Assembly (NCBI GenBank): GCA_022453515.1
Contig: JAJNNY010000023.1
Location: 434,001 to 498,000, forward strand
Source: Astrocystis sublimbata
Lineage: Eukaryota > Ascomycota > Sordariomycetes > Xylariales > Xylariaceae
Direction: 5' to 3'
DNA: 64,000 bases
Under the pieces are notes generated by a model. That model was not told the origin of the DNA. It did not search any database and saw nothing but the letters and a program-made list of their open reading frames with translations. Of the stretch, positions 49,547 to 60,792 are shown piece after piece (within the stretch, counting starts at the first letter, position 1; each line of letters starts with the position of its first letter). Made by a program: the position numbers and the translations under genes.

Positions 49547-50589
49547 TCAATCTTCCTGCTTCACCTTGGGTTTCATCGCCGTCGTCGCCTGCCCAAGCGC
49601 CGTCTCCCTCGCATCGTTATTTGTCTCGCGCACATACTCATCCAGATACGCTGGGGTGGCCTTGACTCTATTATACGGGCCCGGCATCGGCTCCCCGTAA
49701 GTATAGTGCACGGGCACGACGCCGGTCCAGACGCTGTCGAGCATGGCCTCGTTCTCGAGGTCGGCCTTCTCGTCGCTCGGCATGCCACTGCGGATCTTGG
49801 CGCTGCCGGCGGCGATCTTGACGCGCAGCACGCTGGTGCTCTGCATCTCGGCGTTGTTGGGCGGCACGCGCGTGTGGCGGTAGCGGTCGCGCACAACGCT
49901 GTCCGTGATGAGCTTCATCGCCCACAGCTTCTCCTCGACATCCGTCACCACCTCGGCGTGCCCAAAAAGTACGGCCGACCGGTAGTTGTAGCTATGCGAG
50001 TTGGGCGTCAGCGACAGCACCTATACCGCTGGAGTCAGTAATTGCCTGTTCGAGTAAAGAAATTGCTCGTGAATCGGGGGTTTGCAGGTGTCTCGGGAGT
50101 GCAGTTACCGATTAGGGTAACTTATGCTCTTGAGATTTGCCAGAAACGGGAATAAATGACTCCAGCGAACTACATACGAGCCCGTCGATGTGGCTCGCGC
50201 CGACGGTGATAGGTAGGCCGCTCGGGGCATCGGCCGAGTCGCCGTTGCTCTTCCGGGACAGGTTGATGATGCGCGACGACACGTAGCCGTGTAAGTACAG
50301 TTCGAGCACCTCGCCGACGTCAGAGCTGGGCCGGGTGAAAGAACCCATTTGTCCTATCATCGGTAGCATCATAGGGAATGGCGAGTCGGGTTGATTGAAG
50401 GATACATGGAGGATGGGACAGGTGTTGACCAGCTCATGGATTGTCTTTAGGGCGTACGTAGCTATCATTCTCATGTCAGTCTGGTCTCATACGGGACACC
50501 CGGTTGCATTTGGATTGGTTACCTCGACCATCGTATCGGTTGACCTTGCTGTAAGGCTTTGTTGGGTATTCTAATGATTCGGACGGCAT
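49547..50589 (-). CDS. FMN-binding split-barrel protein, PNPOx-like (Pyridox_ox_2/NimA-type)
   Basis: Three exons: 50523..50589, 50178..50461 and 49547..50020, giving 274 aa. The N-terminus (YSKVNRYDGRATYALKTIH) and the core ILHVSFNQPDSPFPMMLPMIG, LYLHGYVSSRI, LPITVGASHIDGLVLSLTPN, SYNYRSAVLFGHA and EKLWAMKLITDSVV match fungal flavin-reductase-like proteins related to pyridoxamine-5'-phosphate oxidase. They bind FMN as dimers. The true pyridoxal biosynthetic enzyme is a different branch, so the substrate is unknown. Intron 2 (50021..50177) is introner-like element B, inserted exactly between Leu and Val of DGLVLSLTPN, in phase 0. The last exon is unusually GC-rich. Confidence 0.87.
50021..50177 (-). 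mobile_element. Introner-like element B (intron 2 of the PNPOx-like gene)
   Basis: A 157-nt phase-0 intron, donor GTATGT, acceptor GGTATAG. It is the homologue of element A in the sugar transporter, sharing the 17-nt block CTCCCGAGACACCTGCA and the 20-nt block GGCAATTACTGACTCCAGCG. The ends are inverted repeats: CGCTGGAGTCA at the 5' side (10 nt inside the donor) and TGACTCCAGCG at the 3' side (6 nt before the exon). Eleven bases are fully complementary and the next bases partly so. The element lies in the same orientation as transcription of its host gene. Confidence 0.88.
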
Positions 50590-51568
50590 TTTGAATTTGG
50601 CTATCCTGCCGCAGCGTCTTGATTGAAATGGATGGTGGTGTGAAGCGTCTTGGACAGCAAGCGCTTCTTTGCGATGCCAAAGAGTGGTGCTGAACAGTTT
50701 TATAAGTTCAGGGGCGGTGCTAACTCGTTGATGACTCGAGTGTCTCTTCTAGCATCTACGGGCGTCGGACTTGCTCTTCTTATACCTGCTCAACATCAAT
50801 GATGTCGCTGAACATATTCCCTGTATAGGTAGCTGTTGACTCAGGCAAATCGGCTTGTGTTTCTACCTTCTGTCACGTCGGCCACAGTCCGAATACACTT
50901 ACTAGTACTTACAAATCCCTATCAATCTCACATACGGACCCTGGATACAGGTAGATCGCGATAGTGACGAACGTGCCCATCCACTAAGGTTGGAATCATC
51001 GATTGTCTCATTGGTCTACGAGGAGCCTTGCGAACGGGTTCCCCGCCATGCAGCACAGCTGGCTCGCTGGTTAGTCCGGACTGAGCATGTCCAGCCGAGC
51101 CATGATATCCCCCCGTCAACCTATGGCTCATTTGGGTAGGTTGATAACAAGGTCGTGAGTCTAAAGTCGACCCGAGATCGCTGTGTGACTCTGGGGAAGA
51201 CCATACTAGGCGAGCTAGGTAGGGCCTAGGTAGTTGGCGGCTTAAAATGGGCAGCATTTTGCGATTACTCAATGATACTAGTCACGGTTACGTTCATGCC
51301 CGCCCATCTTCGACTTACATACCTATTAGATACCTAGAGGGCTAAGCTAGGCACCTAGGGGTCTAGGTAGGTAGATGCAACCCCACACACAGATGTGGCT
51401 CGTGCCTTTATCTAATCGCACCAGCCTCAATCGCCCGGCTCCTCCAGAAAGCGTCAGTGAGGGCAGGCGGGCCTCGGGGAAGGAGTGCATCGTTAGGCCC
51501 GCGGTGCAGCCAAGTCGTCCGTCGCATCTCTATCACCACAACGTCGCTGACGACCCAACTCGCCCACC
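50590..51568. promoter_or_regulatory. Divergent promoter region of the PNPOx-like gene and bL33m
   Basis: About 1 kb. A dense cluster of CTAGGTA-type motifs lies at about 51206-51375 (for example GGCACCTAGG and GTCTAGGTAGGTAG), within 200-360 bp of the bL33m start. No other gene seen. Confidence 0.4.
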
Positions 51569-52033
51569 ATGGCGAAGAAAGGTACGAGCCATCTTCGAAG
51601 TCTCCTGGTAGTGGGCTGCCCCCGACCTTCTTCAGCTGACCAACCTCCAAACCCAAATAGTCAAATCTCGCATCATCTCGGTGCGCCTGATCTCCATGGC
51701 CATGACAGGCTTCTTCTACCAGTTCTCGCGCCCCCGAACGACACGGCCGATGAGCATGCTCAAATACGACCCCGTCGGTATGCATTCTCGCTCCCAACAC
51801 GTATCGACCCTCGCCAACACCAGTTACTCAATCCGCTTGTTTCTCAATGCCCTCCGTTTCCCGGCACCTAGATCCTTGGGAATTAACGTGTCCCGGCGAA
51901 TATCCTCTTGTTCTATGATCATACGCCCAAGACCGTGGCGTTCGAACATGCGCGACAACTTGCTAACATGGGGTACATCGCAGTGCGAAAGAAAGTTCTA
52001 TTTCTAGAACAGAAGCGGAAAGCAGCAAAATAA
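51569..52033 (+). CDS. mrpl33: Mitochondrial large-subunit ribosomal protein bL33m
   Basis: Three exons: 51569..51581 (13 nt), 51661..51777 and 51984..52033, giving only 59 aa. The spliced protein begins [18 protein letters not shown] and continues with [26 protein letters not shown] and [15 protein letters not shown], an end-to-end match to the L33 family (yeast Mrpl39). It is basic and lacks the zinc-binding cysteines, as mitochondrial L33 proteins do. The gene is too short and too interrupted to show as one reading frame. Two phase-1 introns of 79 and 206 nt make up most of it. Confidence 0.93.
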
Positions 52034-52681
52034 ATCAAAGGCAAAATAAATATACCATACACTCCAGAACCACGACCGATGACGAGATGCTCTCGTATGC
52101 TTGAGTGTTCACTTCGAAACATACTAGCCCTCACCGGCTTGGAAATCGAATCACGTACGGACTACAAAGAAAGCGAACCTTGGAGGCAAGTCGCACTTCG
52201 GAACCAACATGTAAACATACTTGTACATTAGCCAGCTGCTTATTCACATGCTGCTAGATAATGCATGGATGGTGCAATGTGTTTCGCCCCACATTCCACC
52301 AAGTATCAGCAGTGCTTTATATGAACAAACAGTTCAGAACATAATCCGTGTCTGGCATCTGTATCTCCTCGGTACATGATCAACAAGTCGAGCTTGATCT
52401 GGTCAACATCACGCAAAACCTTCTCCTGCGGCTCAGCTACCAAAACTTCGCGAGCGATGATGTCAGTTATGAGTAATCCCACTCGACAAGGATTGGGCAT
52501 ACAGATATGATTAGCCACCGCCGCAGAAAGCAAATAGGCAAAACAGCAATGTTCAAAGGGGACAGATCCTGATTGTGTCGTTGCGCAAATGTGACAGGAG
52601 CCAATGCCGACCACGCAAACACGGTTTGCTCGATGGACTTCTCGATGGAGCGAGCAGTCGCTCCAAGACATCATGAGAGGC
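52034..52681. other. Convergent 3' spacer, about 0.65 kb
   Basis: Between bL33m (+) and the coiled-coil gene (-). AT-rich, no gene recognised. Confidence 0.5.
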
Positions 52682-55600
52682 TTACTGCGTATTTGAACCT
52701 CGTTGGCCATACGTCACCAAAGAACGTGATCTTCGCTCTATTGGTTCACCTCTCACATGCGTGAACTGGATCTGCTGCTGGTCTGCCCCGAACATGGTAG
52801 GCTCCTCAGGAATGGGTTTGTGGAAGTAATGCGACATGGATCGAGATATTTTTGCCGGTCGCTTTTTGCTAGTTGCCGGCTTCTTGGGGCTTTGTCTCCC
52901 GTCAAGTTTCGACTCAACCCTTTTCCTCTTTGCTGTCGACGACGTATCGGCAAACACAGTCCCTGTGCTCTCAGAAATAGGGTCTGCAGCGAGCTCTCTC
53001 AACCCGAGGACTGGTCGGTTGTACGCACTATGCGATACTAGAACGGGCGCTAAATCACGATCTTTAACCCGTGTTGCCGGTTGTTTCCTGGACTCGTTCA
53101 ACATAGGTGCCATCTGTTGATATGGGGCCTCCGTTTGAGCCTCCACCTGTAGAAGAGCCGACTTCATAATACCGGTGGGTGACGTGGCCCGTCTTCTTGT
53201 CACTCGTTCTTCGTTGACTGACAACGGAACCGCCATCCCATTGCCGGTAGCCTTGCCTTCCGGAAATTGTATCGTAACTCGACGACTCGCAGTATCTGGC
53301 TTCTTGACTGCGCGCTTGGCTTTATGCTCCCGACGACTTTCCTTCTCTATGTCGGCGCTCAAACTCTTCTGTAAATCGGTAGCCCGTTGGAGAGCCTCGG
53401 TCTCCGACCTGTGAAGCTGCCATGTGTCTTCCATTTTCTTTTGTGTGTCCAGAAGCTTGCATAGCTCCTTTTCATTTCCGACGACTGCTTGCTGGTCCGT
53501 GGCTAGTTTTCGGACAACTTGCTGTAAGACCTTCAACTCAATCTGATCGCTTGACCATGTCTCCAGATTCGCCGCCAGATTGTTTTTTCCTTGCTTCACC
53601 GCTTGCAGGCTTTCAGAGATAGCTTTCATGCGAGTGACTGCTGGCTCAACTATTTTTTGGATTTGAACTGCACATTCGTTGTCCTTAGCCCTTAGAGAGT
53701 CTTCGGCCCTCTGCGTGACATGTGCAAGCTCTTGTTGGAGGCTACTGTAGCTCTTCTCAGCACCTTGCAAGCGTTTTTGGATGTCTTGATATTCTTTAGA
53801 AGCTGTTGTGGATGCTTCGGCTTTTGCTTTCTCAACTGCCCGCTGCTGGTCTTCAAGACTACTAGCGATTGTCTGCTGATGTTCTTCCGCTTGCTCGCGG
53901 ATCTGGCGTTCCTGGGCCTCAACTTGACGATGTTGAGCTTCCAGAGCCTGCGCGACGCCTTTCAATTTTCGTTCCAACTCTTTGATTTGATTATCCTTCT
54001 CGCTTAAGGATCTGTAGGTCTCCTGTCTCGCATTTTCAAGTTGGCTGACTCGCGCCTCAGCCTCATCCGTGTCCTTAGCTCTAGCTTCGAGAGTGATGAG
54101 CTCTTGTTGGATACTCTCATATTGTGTCAGCTTCTTCGTGGCCTCATCTCTTATGAGGGCAATCTGTTCTTCAAGTTTGTCTATTTCCTGACGCAAAGAA
54201 AGATTGTGCTCTTGGATCTGCTCATACTTCCCTTTCCATGTCGATGCGCTTTGTGCACCCACAACTTGTTCGGTAAGTCCGGAGCATACTTCGCGGATGG
54301 CTAAGATTTCCTCTTTCAAGTCTTGTGTGGTCGCTGCAGACAGCTCACGTTCGGATGCTGCATTCTCGCGAATTTCCGCCAGGATTCTGTTTCCACCAAA
54401 CTGTGTCAATAATCTGAACCCCAGGCACAGAAACTGGTCACTTACGAATTTTTTATCTCGTTTTGTAGCGCTTCCAGGCCCTTTGCCAACTCGGAACGGT
54501 TTACTGTACTCTCCCTGTTATCTTTCAACGCCTCAAGAGCTGATTGCATTCTAGATAGATTAGTCTAGCTTTCGCCTTCGTATGCGTTCAAAATTTCCGC
54601 TTACTGTGTTCCCTGCTGGTTGATGTGCCCTTCGATCATTTTGAACTGGAGAAAGCCCTGGTTAAACTTATCCATGAGCTCTTCATTTTGTGTCTTCAGA
54701 GCCATGATGTCGTGCTTGTTCATTCGTTGCGACTCTTGCAGCTCTTGATGAAGATTGGCTTTCAGGTTCTCCTCTTCAGCAACTCTTTTCTCACGCTCCG
54801 CTAGCTGCGTTTGAAGGCTTGTTACGTTGGTGTGTACTAAACGACATCAGCTTTGAAGTTAATCTTAACTCTTTTTAGCTTACGTTTCTGTATCTCTTGT
54901 TGAGAAAGTACCCGAACCTCTTCTACACTCTGTTGAATCCTTTCCCTGATCTTATCAGTGGTGGAAAGAGCTTTCTCATGTAGACCCCCATGATCCTTCC
55001 CAGTCTTTTTCATATTTTCTATCAATTCGTGATATCTGGACCGGACATACTGAAAGATTCTCTGCTGCTCCTTAGTAGAATCCTCAATTTGACGTTTGTA
55101 CTCTTTCATCCTTCCTCGCATGTCCTGTCGTCTACTCTCCAATTCTGTCAAAGCACCCTCTTGGCTTTGGTGAATAGCACGTTGTTTATCATTCTCGGTT
55201 TTGAGCTTCTTGATGACTTCTTCCCGCCTATGGATCTTGGCGAGATACTCCGCTACTCTATCGTCTCTTTCGGCTAATTCGTCGGCCATGCTTTCCATCT
55301 TTTCTTCCCAGTGCAGCTTTCGGGTGTCTTCGTAAATAAAATAATCGTTGAATGATTGAGCAAGGGTATGGCGAGGTGCGTTGATGACTTCCTGAGGAAC
55401 TCGACTTGTCTGTTTTCTCTGTCCGTTTCTGTGTCTCGATGATCTGGGCGCTCGTGGCTTTGATACATTCGAAGATTGCGAGACAGGTCGTATTCGCGCA
55501 GCGTGGTCCCCTTCCTGACCTTGGACGTAGGGCCGAGTCATTTCGCCCATGCCAGATCGATTGTTTCGGGATCTACTAACCGCAGCTGAAGTCTGTGCAT

Positions 55601-56543
55601 CGCCGAGGAGTGGAGAACGATTTACCATGGGAGTCGGAGCGGTCTTTTCTCGAGATTGCTTCATTTGAGAATCAAAGGTATCAGGGATCCCGGTAGCGTC
55701 CTTGTCCAAGTCTGAATTATTGTTATTGAACATTGATGGAGACACCCGCTTCGTTTGAGACTTCAAAGGAGGGCTTGTCCGAGTTGATTGGATGAGGGCT
55801 TTACGCTGGATATTTTCGAAAGCCTTCGGAAGCTTTTGGTCGCCTAGCTTGGTAATTGGCGAGCGGGTGTTCCCTTTACGTCGTTGGACGGGGGAGGATA
55901 TCTTCTTGGAGAGAGATTCGGTTTGGAGCGGTGGCATGGGCTGTGGAATATCTTGAGGGAAACTACCTTGCCGCTTTTCGGAATCATCGGAATCATCAGA
56001 CTGTGTATCACTAGGAATGGGGATTGTACAGGATGCCTTCGTTTTCGTGTCCAGCGACGGTATGTTGGTGTGTCTTGCTGTTACGACCCCAGGTGTACCT
56101 CCATTGCGATGAGCGGAATCATCCGCCACCTTGCGTCTGATGTCCGAATATTGATTATCTGTCCTGAGGAACCCGTCGTCCTTCTTTGGGCCACTCTTTA
56201 GGGAGATCGGCGTCGAGGTCATGCTTGGCGGTAGGTGCATATTCTTTGGAGTTGGCGCCATACTAAACTGGAAACTATTCTGAAGCTCTAGAACATCTTC
56301 GTGCTGGGGTCGACTAATAAACGGGAACCTTGGCAGCTGTGGCGGTAGCATCGTTGCTGTAGGTCCAGCCTGAGAATCTGTATTGTTCTGGTCACACGTG
56401 GTATCTTGAGTCTCTTGGGAAGCCCCCAGCAAAGGTATGAGATTTGACTCGATGACTCCTGATTCTTGAGTGTCTCCCAGGTCGCCGGGCTGTTCGGATC
56501 GGGGCAGTTCTGGACTGGAATGTTTGATGTCCTTTGACGCCAT
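52682..56543 (-). CDS. Large coiled-coil protein, probably nuclear, function unknown
   Basis: Four exons: 54884..56543, 54605..54836, 54446..54550 and 52682..54386, giving 1,233 aa with all phases consistent. Residues 1-400 are disordered and rich in Ser/Thr/Pro/Gln. A long coiled coil (about 420-940) follows, with heptads such as KIHRREEVIKKLKTEND and AERDDRVAEYL. The C-terminal third is disordered and basic, with KKPDTASRR and SPKKPATSKKRPAK as likely nuclear signals. The acid-basic-coil layout resembles chromosome-axis and synaptonemal-complex transverse-filament proteins (for example Sordaria Sme4), but I cannot identify an orthologue; a kinetochore or spindle component is equally possible. 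Exon 4's acceptor is AACAG at 54387, past an earlier ACACAG that would shift the frame. Confidence 0.75.
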
Positions 56544-57999
56544 CTTGAAGGTGCGCCAAGGAGCTGGCTGAAGATAAGAAGCAATATGGAACAATAGAGT
56601 TGATGCCTTTGGGCGCCTTTGCGAGCAGAACGGATGTTCATACGTTTGCCCAACAACGTTGTGATGACTGAGCTGTGAACAAAGTGGTGTTGCGGTTTGA
56701 GAACTATGCCCATTTCACCTCGAGATACTGGAGACCCCAAGAAGGCTTTTGGTATCATTGCCTGGGGCTGCGAGCATTTGGATTCCGCAGGGCCACGGGC
56801 ACGGCAACAATGGACACAATGGCAGCAGCTTTTGAAGCAGATGGATGTGGCAACCGACCACAAAAAAGGGCACCGAATAAGGTACCAGATAGAATCACGT
56901 GGGCTCCCTCTCACAAAACCCGGAAGGTGCGTCTGCCCAACGTCGAACTGGATTGCGACTTCCTACCACAGATGCCAAAATACCAAGGTAGGTACCTACC
57001 TACACCTACCTAAGTGCCTCCCACCAAAGGAGCGCGGGCGGGCCACAAGGTTCAATGTTCCATTGGATGGCTCGATCCCGGCTCTAGATTGGGTTTATCA
57101 TATGAAGGTTAGAACGTAGATGCTTTGAGTGTTGCCCCCTTTCGGATACCCCTATTGCCATCTTAGTGTGGAAAGACTGAGCATCGGATAGAGTATCGTG
57201 GAAACCCAGACTCACCTGAACCTGGCAGCATATATGTACGAGTAGCAAATCGCACAAATTCAATGCATTCATTCCCAGCTCGTTCTCAAGAGTATGCGTG
57301 TCTTTCTGTATTAACACAAGCCTATGCTACTACGCCTGCGGGATTTAGACAATATCTTTCACAATGCCTTTCTCTCTCTCCAGAGTCTCTCTCAGATTTC
57401 TCATAGACCAGCATCTTCCCAACAATGTGGCAGTAAATAACGTAAGCTTTGGTACGCGTTTTCGAGCCAGATGCCTCATTCACGTGCCCTGGGCAACTGG
57501 CTTTTCTCGGCCAAGTTTAAGTATACACTGCAGACTTACTAGATAGAAGGCCTACGCTCCTATTCCGATCATTGACAATCTTCTACTGTAGCATTTGTGC
57601 AACTGACGATAATTGCGTGAGAAAAGTCTATCACATAGAACCTAAACTCACGAAGCATATCTGTCCCTCAATGCCAATACCAGAGACTACCTAGGTAATA
57701 CAAAGTGTCACCGAATACGCCAGTTCGCACTAATGGTAAGTAAGCCTCTCCTATCGTATCGAGAAAGCTGGACGTATCTCGGTTGGACTCAGATGCCTGC
57801 TACATAGAGCTTATATCTTTCAAGTGAAAGTGACTCTTGATTTGACATTGATGTCTATACCCATACATCCTCAAAGGGGACTAACAACACTGCAGTTAAA
57901 AAGAAAAGGCCGCGTGGGTGCAGGGGATAACAATCGACTGAACGAACATTGGGAAATGAAGGAGTTGTCTCCCAGCGAGGCAAAAGGTACGACGATATC

Positions 58000-58091
58000 G
58001 CTCAGGATGAGGGTCGAACTCATGACCTTCGCATCACCAATGGTATGATGTCTCATTAGTACGACGCTCTAACCAACTGATGTAACGAGGC
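58000..58091 (-). pseudogene. Degenerate tRNA-Ile(AAT) with intron
   Basis: Read on the minus strand. A recognisable D loop (AGTTGGTTAGAGC), an anticodon arm 5' TCGTA / 3' TGCGA with loop CTAATG-A, an intron of about 19 nt after position 37, and a perfect T arm ATGAG-TTCGACC-CTCAT. The anticodon AAT would be isoleucine. The D stem has two mismatches (CATC against GAGC) and only about four of seven acceptor pairs form (GCCTCGT against CCTGAGC), so it is probably non-functional. Confidence 0.6.
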
Positions 58092-59694
58092 ATGTAGATA
58101 GGGCATTGACTGTGATGGACGCTTTGTAAGTTGTACCATTGGTATATGATTGTTGGTTCACCGCTATTGGGAGTGGTCACTTGTGAATTGTTTGCATCTT
58201 ACCCAGCATTGTCCTGTTGACATTCGGCGAGACAAAACGCAGCGATTTCATTCAGTTAACCATATGTATGGCTGGCTCCTGATGTAGAGAAGTCTGCCTA
58301 CATGTGCTCGGATCTCGGCTAAATGATCTCACCTTCACTATCAATATCAATACTATTATCAGCTCAAGTTCAGATATAGTGTCGCCGTATGGATTTTGAA
58401 TCTCAGGTTGTACCAAGTGTGCAAACAATAGCAGCTTTTATAACACAGCAAAAAGAACATAACATGTCACAGCACTGGCTTACCATCAGGTGGCAATACA
58501 GAATGCTACAAACCAACCCCGCGTCCACGGTGCACCCATACAGAGCCTATACTACAATTAAAAAAAACCAGCCTCATGCGAAACCCATCGATAGATGCGC
58601 TGAAGTGTCTGTAAATCATACGAGACCAAAGGCGCGTGCGTGTCAGAGTGGAAGTAGCTGATCGACGCGGCAAATCAGTTGCGATGGAGAACTTCGCATG
58701 GTAGACCGCCGCGACAGGATTTCTCCAGGTCTGTGTTTGGGCCGGTTTTCATCTCCTCTCTGTTGCAGGTGGACTATAATTATACTCCTTCTCGCGGGGT
58801 TGCTACCTAGTTGCTGGGTGTCTCTGTGCCCGATGGGCGGCAAGTGAGGCCATTCACGTCGGAGCCGAATTGGGTGATAGGAGGCTGGAGGCTGGGACCT
58901 GCATGCAAATTTATCGCCGGCTGAAGGAGATCCGAGCGCTTCGCGGTGGGCGGTGTCGAAAGCAGTGATGTTGAATATTGCTTTAATTGAATTCATTTGA
59001 AAGGAGCCATTGCAAAGAACTCCGAATCAAACCTAGCCGTGATACGTGATACAGTGAAATCAACCCGAATCAAATTGAATTGAGTCCACATGTAGAGTTG
59101 CCCAGTCAGGCCAGTCCCGGTACTGTATGTGACAGCGATTGCCGTCACTTTCGTCAGCTGTGTCTACCATGTCAACGAACCACGGAGGTTCCCCGGCGAT
59201 CAGCCACACACCTGTTCCTTCCTTGGTCGACCCTCTAGCGATGGATACCCAACAAACACATCACCTATAAAACCCATCTTAATGCGAACAGCAAAGAGAT
59301 CTGCCTTTTTTTTGGGCACTTGGTATGAAAAAGTATAAGCATATAAGCAATAGCAATAAGATCGACGCCAAGGTCGGAATCTCATCACGCCAGTAACCGT
59401 CTCCAGCTCTAGATGTGACTGGGCTGGGGCCAAGACACGAATACCCCAGTCGCGGGCCTCTCATTGGCCGCGCGCGCACGCAAACGTTGGAAGCGCCTAA
59501 AGTACCGGCGCTTCGGTCTCCAATGAGACGAGAATAGAGCACGCCTCGACGTCCCTGGGTTTCATGGCACAGGCGTAGCAGAGTAGGCTTGGTACCTTGC
59601 GCACCCAATGGGCAATAACGGAAAGAGAATGCCACACAGGGCCTGTGGTTGCTAGCAGTCTGGTCCATGGAATGTGCCGGTAGCTATGCGCGAA

Positions 59695-59715
59695 GGGGGG
59701 GGGGGGGGGGGGGGG
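59695..59715. repeat. Poly-G tract, 21 G in a row
   Basis: A single uninterrupted run of 21 G (C on the other strand), about 345 bp upstream of the small membrane-protein gene. It could form a G-quadruplex; assembly length is unreliable in such runs. Confidence 0.9.
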
Positions 59716-60059
59716 CACCTTGATATCAACATGTTCCACCAAGTGCTGAAGTAGGCCTTCTTCCCTACATACATGTATACTAGTCTGCCCTGCACACCTC
59801 GTCACATCTCTTCACACGAAGTTGCATGTCACGAGCTGTTGAGTCGACCCTCCTTGCCTCCCTGTTTGTTTGGCGATCGATAAGATATTGTCGGCGCTGT
59901 CCCTCGCTTGAAAGCCGTTGTATCCTCCTTCTCTTCCTGTTCTGCTATACCTCTTGAAAAGCCGGGTCTCACAAGGAGCTGTTATCGCCGGCCGCATTGT
60001 TTCTGCGAGTTTAAACCAACATTATTTCAACTCCGTTGGATCAGGCCACATTTTACGTC

Positions 60060-60586
60060 ATGGCCACCAACACCGCAGACTTTCCCCTAGCGACGGACGA
60101 CCCGTACGCATACAGTGGTCCTGCGCCGGGCGCTGTAGATGATAATGCGGGCGCTGCCGGTGACAGTCCCGGGGCTGCTCAGCTGTCCCATGGTGCTTTG
60201 ATTGCGATTATCGTGGTAGTGGCAGGTGTTGTCATTCTCGGCAGTGAGTATACCTCGTGACATCTCACAAAAAAGACAAGATTGACTAATGGCCATCCAT
60301 AGTCTCCACGGCTGTGCTGTTCTACCTAGCCAAAAAGAAGGAGTGGAGAGTCCGGGAGAACATCAGGCGCTCCGCCAGGAAGGTGGTCACTGCATTGACA
60401 CCCAGACGAGCGGAATTCCCCAGGTCTGCGAAGGACTCATCAGCGAGGGCGGCCCGAGGGCGTGTTCGCCTTGACGACGTACCGCCAACGCCAAAACTTC
60501 GATCTGAAGATGTTGAAAAGGGACTTGCGCAAGCGGGCTATCGGCAAGTTTCTGACGCGCGGGGGAAGAAATGGACGAGGAAGTAA
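60060..60586 (+). CDS. Small single-pass membrane protein, function unknown
   Basis: Two exons, 60060..60243 and 60303..60586, giving 155 aa. The N-terminal 45 residues are Asp/Ala/Pro-rich and uncharged-to-acidic. A membrane helix follows at about 47-70 (LIAIIVVVAGVVILG and STAVLFYLA). A strongly basic tail comes next (KKKEWRVRENIRRSARK, LTPRRAEFPRS, ARAARGRVR), so the tail likely faces the cytosol. The splice (A/TC) joins the helix without interruption. There is no cleavable signal peptide. Similar short acidic-TM-basic proteins are common, uncharacterised fungal membrane proteins. Confidence 0.78.
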
Positions 60587-60792
60587 ATGTGTTATTTGCC
60601 GCTTGATAGAAGGGAATGGCTGGATACCAGAATGCAAATGACTTTGATGATGGACATAGGTGGATGGGTGCTCAACAGGTTTACTGTACGAATACTATGA
60701 TTCATTTTGCACAGACGGATCGCAATGAATGAGCAGGTCATAGTCTTTATACCATTTGCTTTCTAATTTTTTGAAATGAATAACCGGGTATC
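60587..60792. other. Convergent 3' spacer
   Basis: About 200 bp between stop codons; no gene. Confidence 0.5.

Larger units (their letters stand above)
56544..60059. other. Intergenic, about 3.5 kb
   Basis: Contains the coiled-coil gene's upstream region with a GGTAGGTACCTACC motif near 56985, a decayed tRNA (58000..58091) and the poly-G tract (59695..59715). The + strand frames at 56675-57119 have no recognisable domain and are not taken as genes. Confidence 0.5.

Noticed and set aside
56675..57119. Two overlapping + frames (up to 140 codons) divergent from the coiled-coil gene
   Set aside because: No domain and includes the CCTACC palindrome region; more likely promoter and leader sequence.
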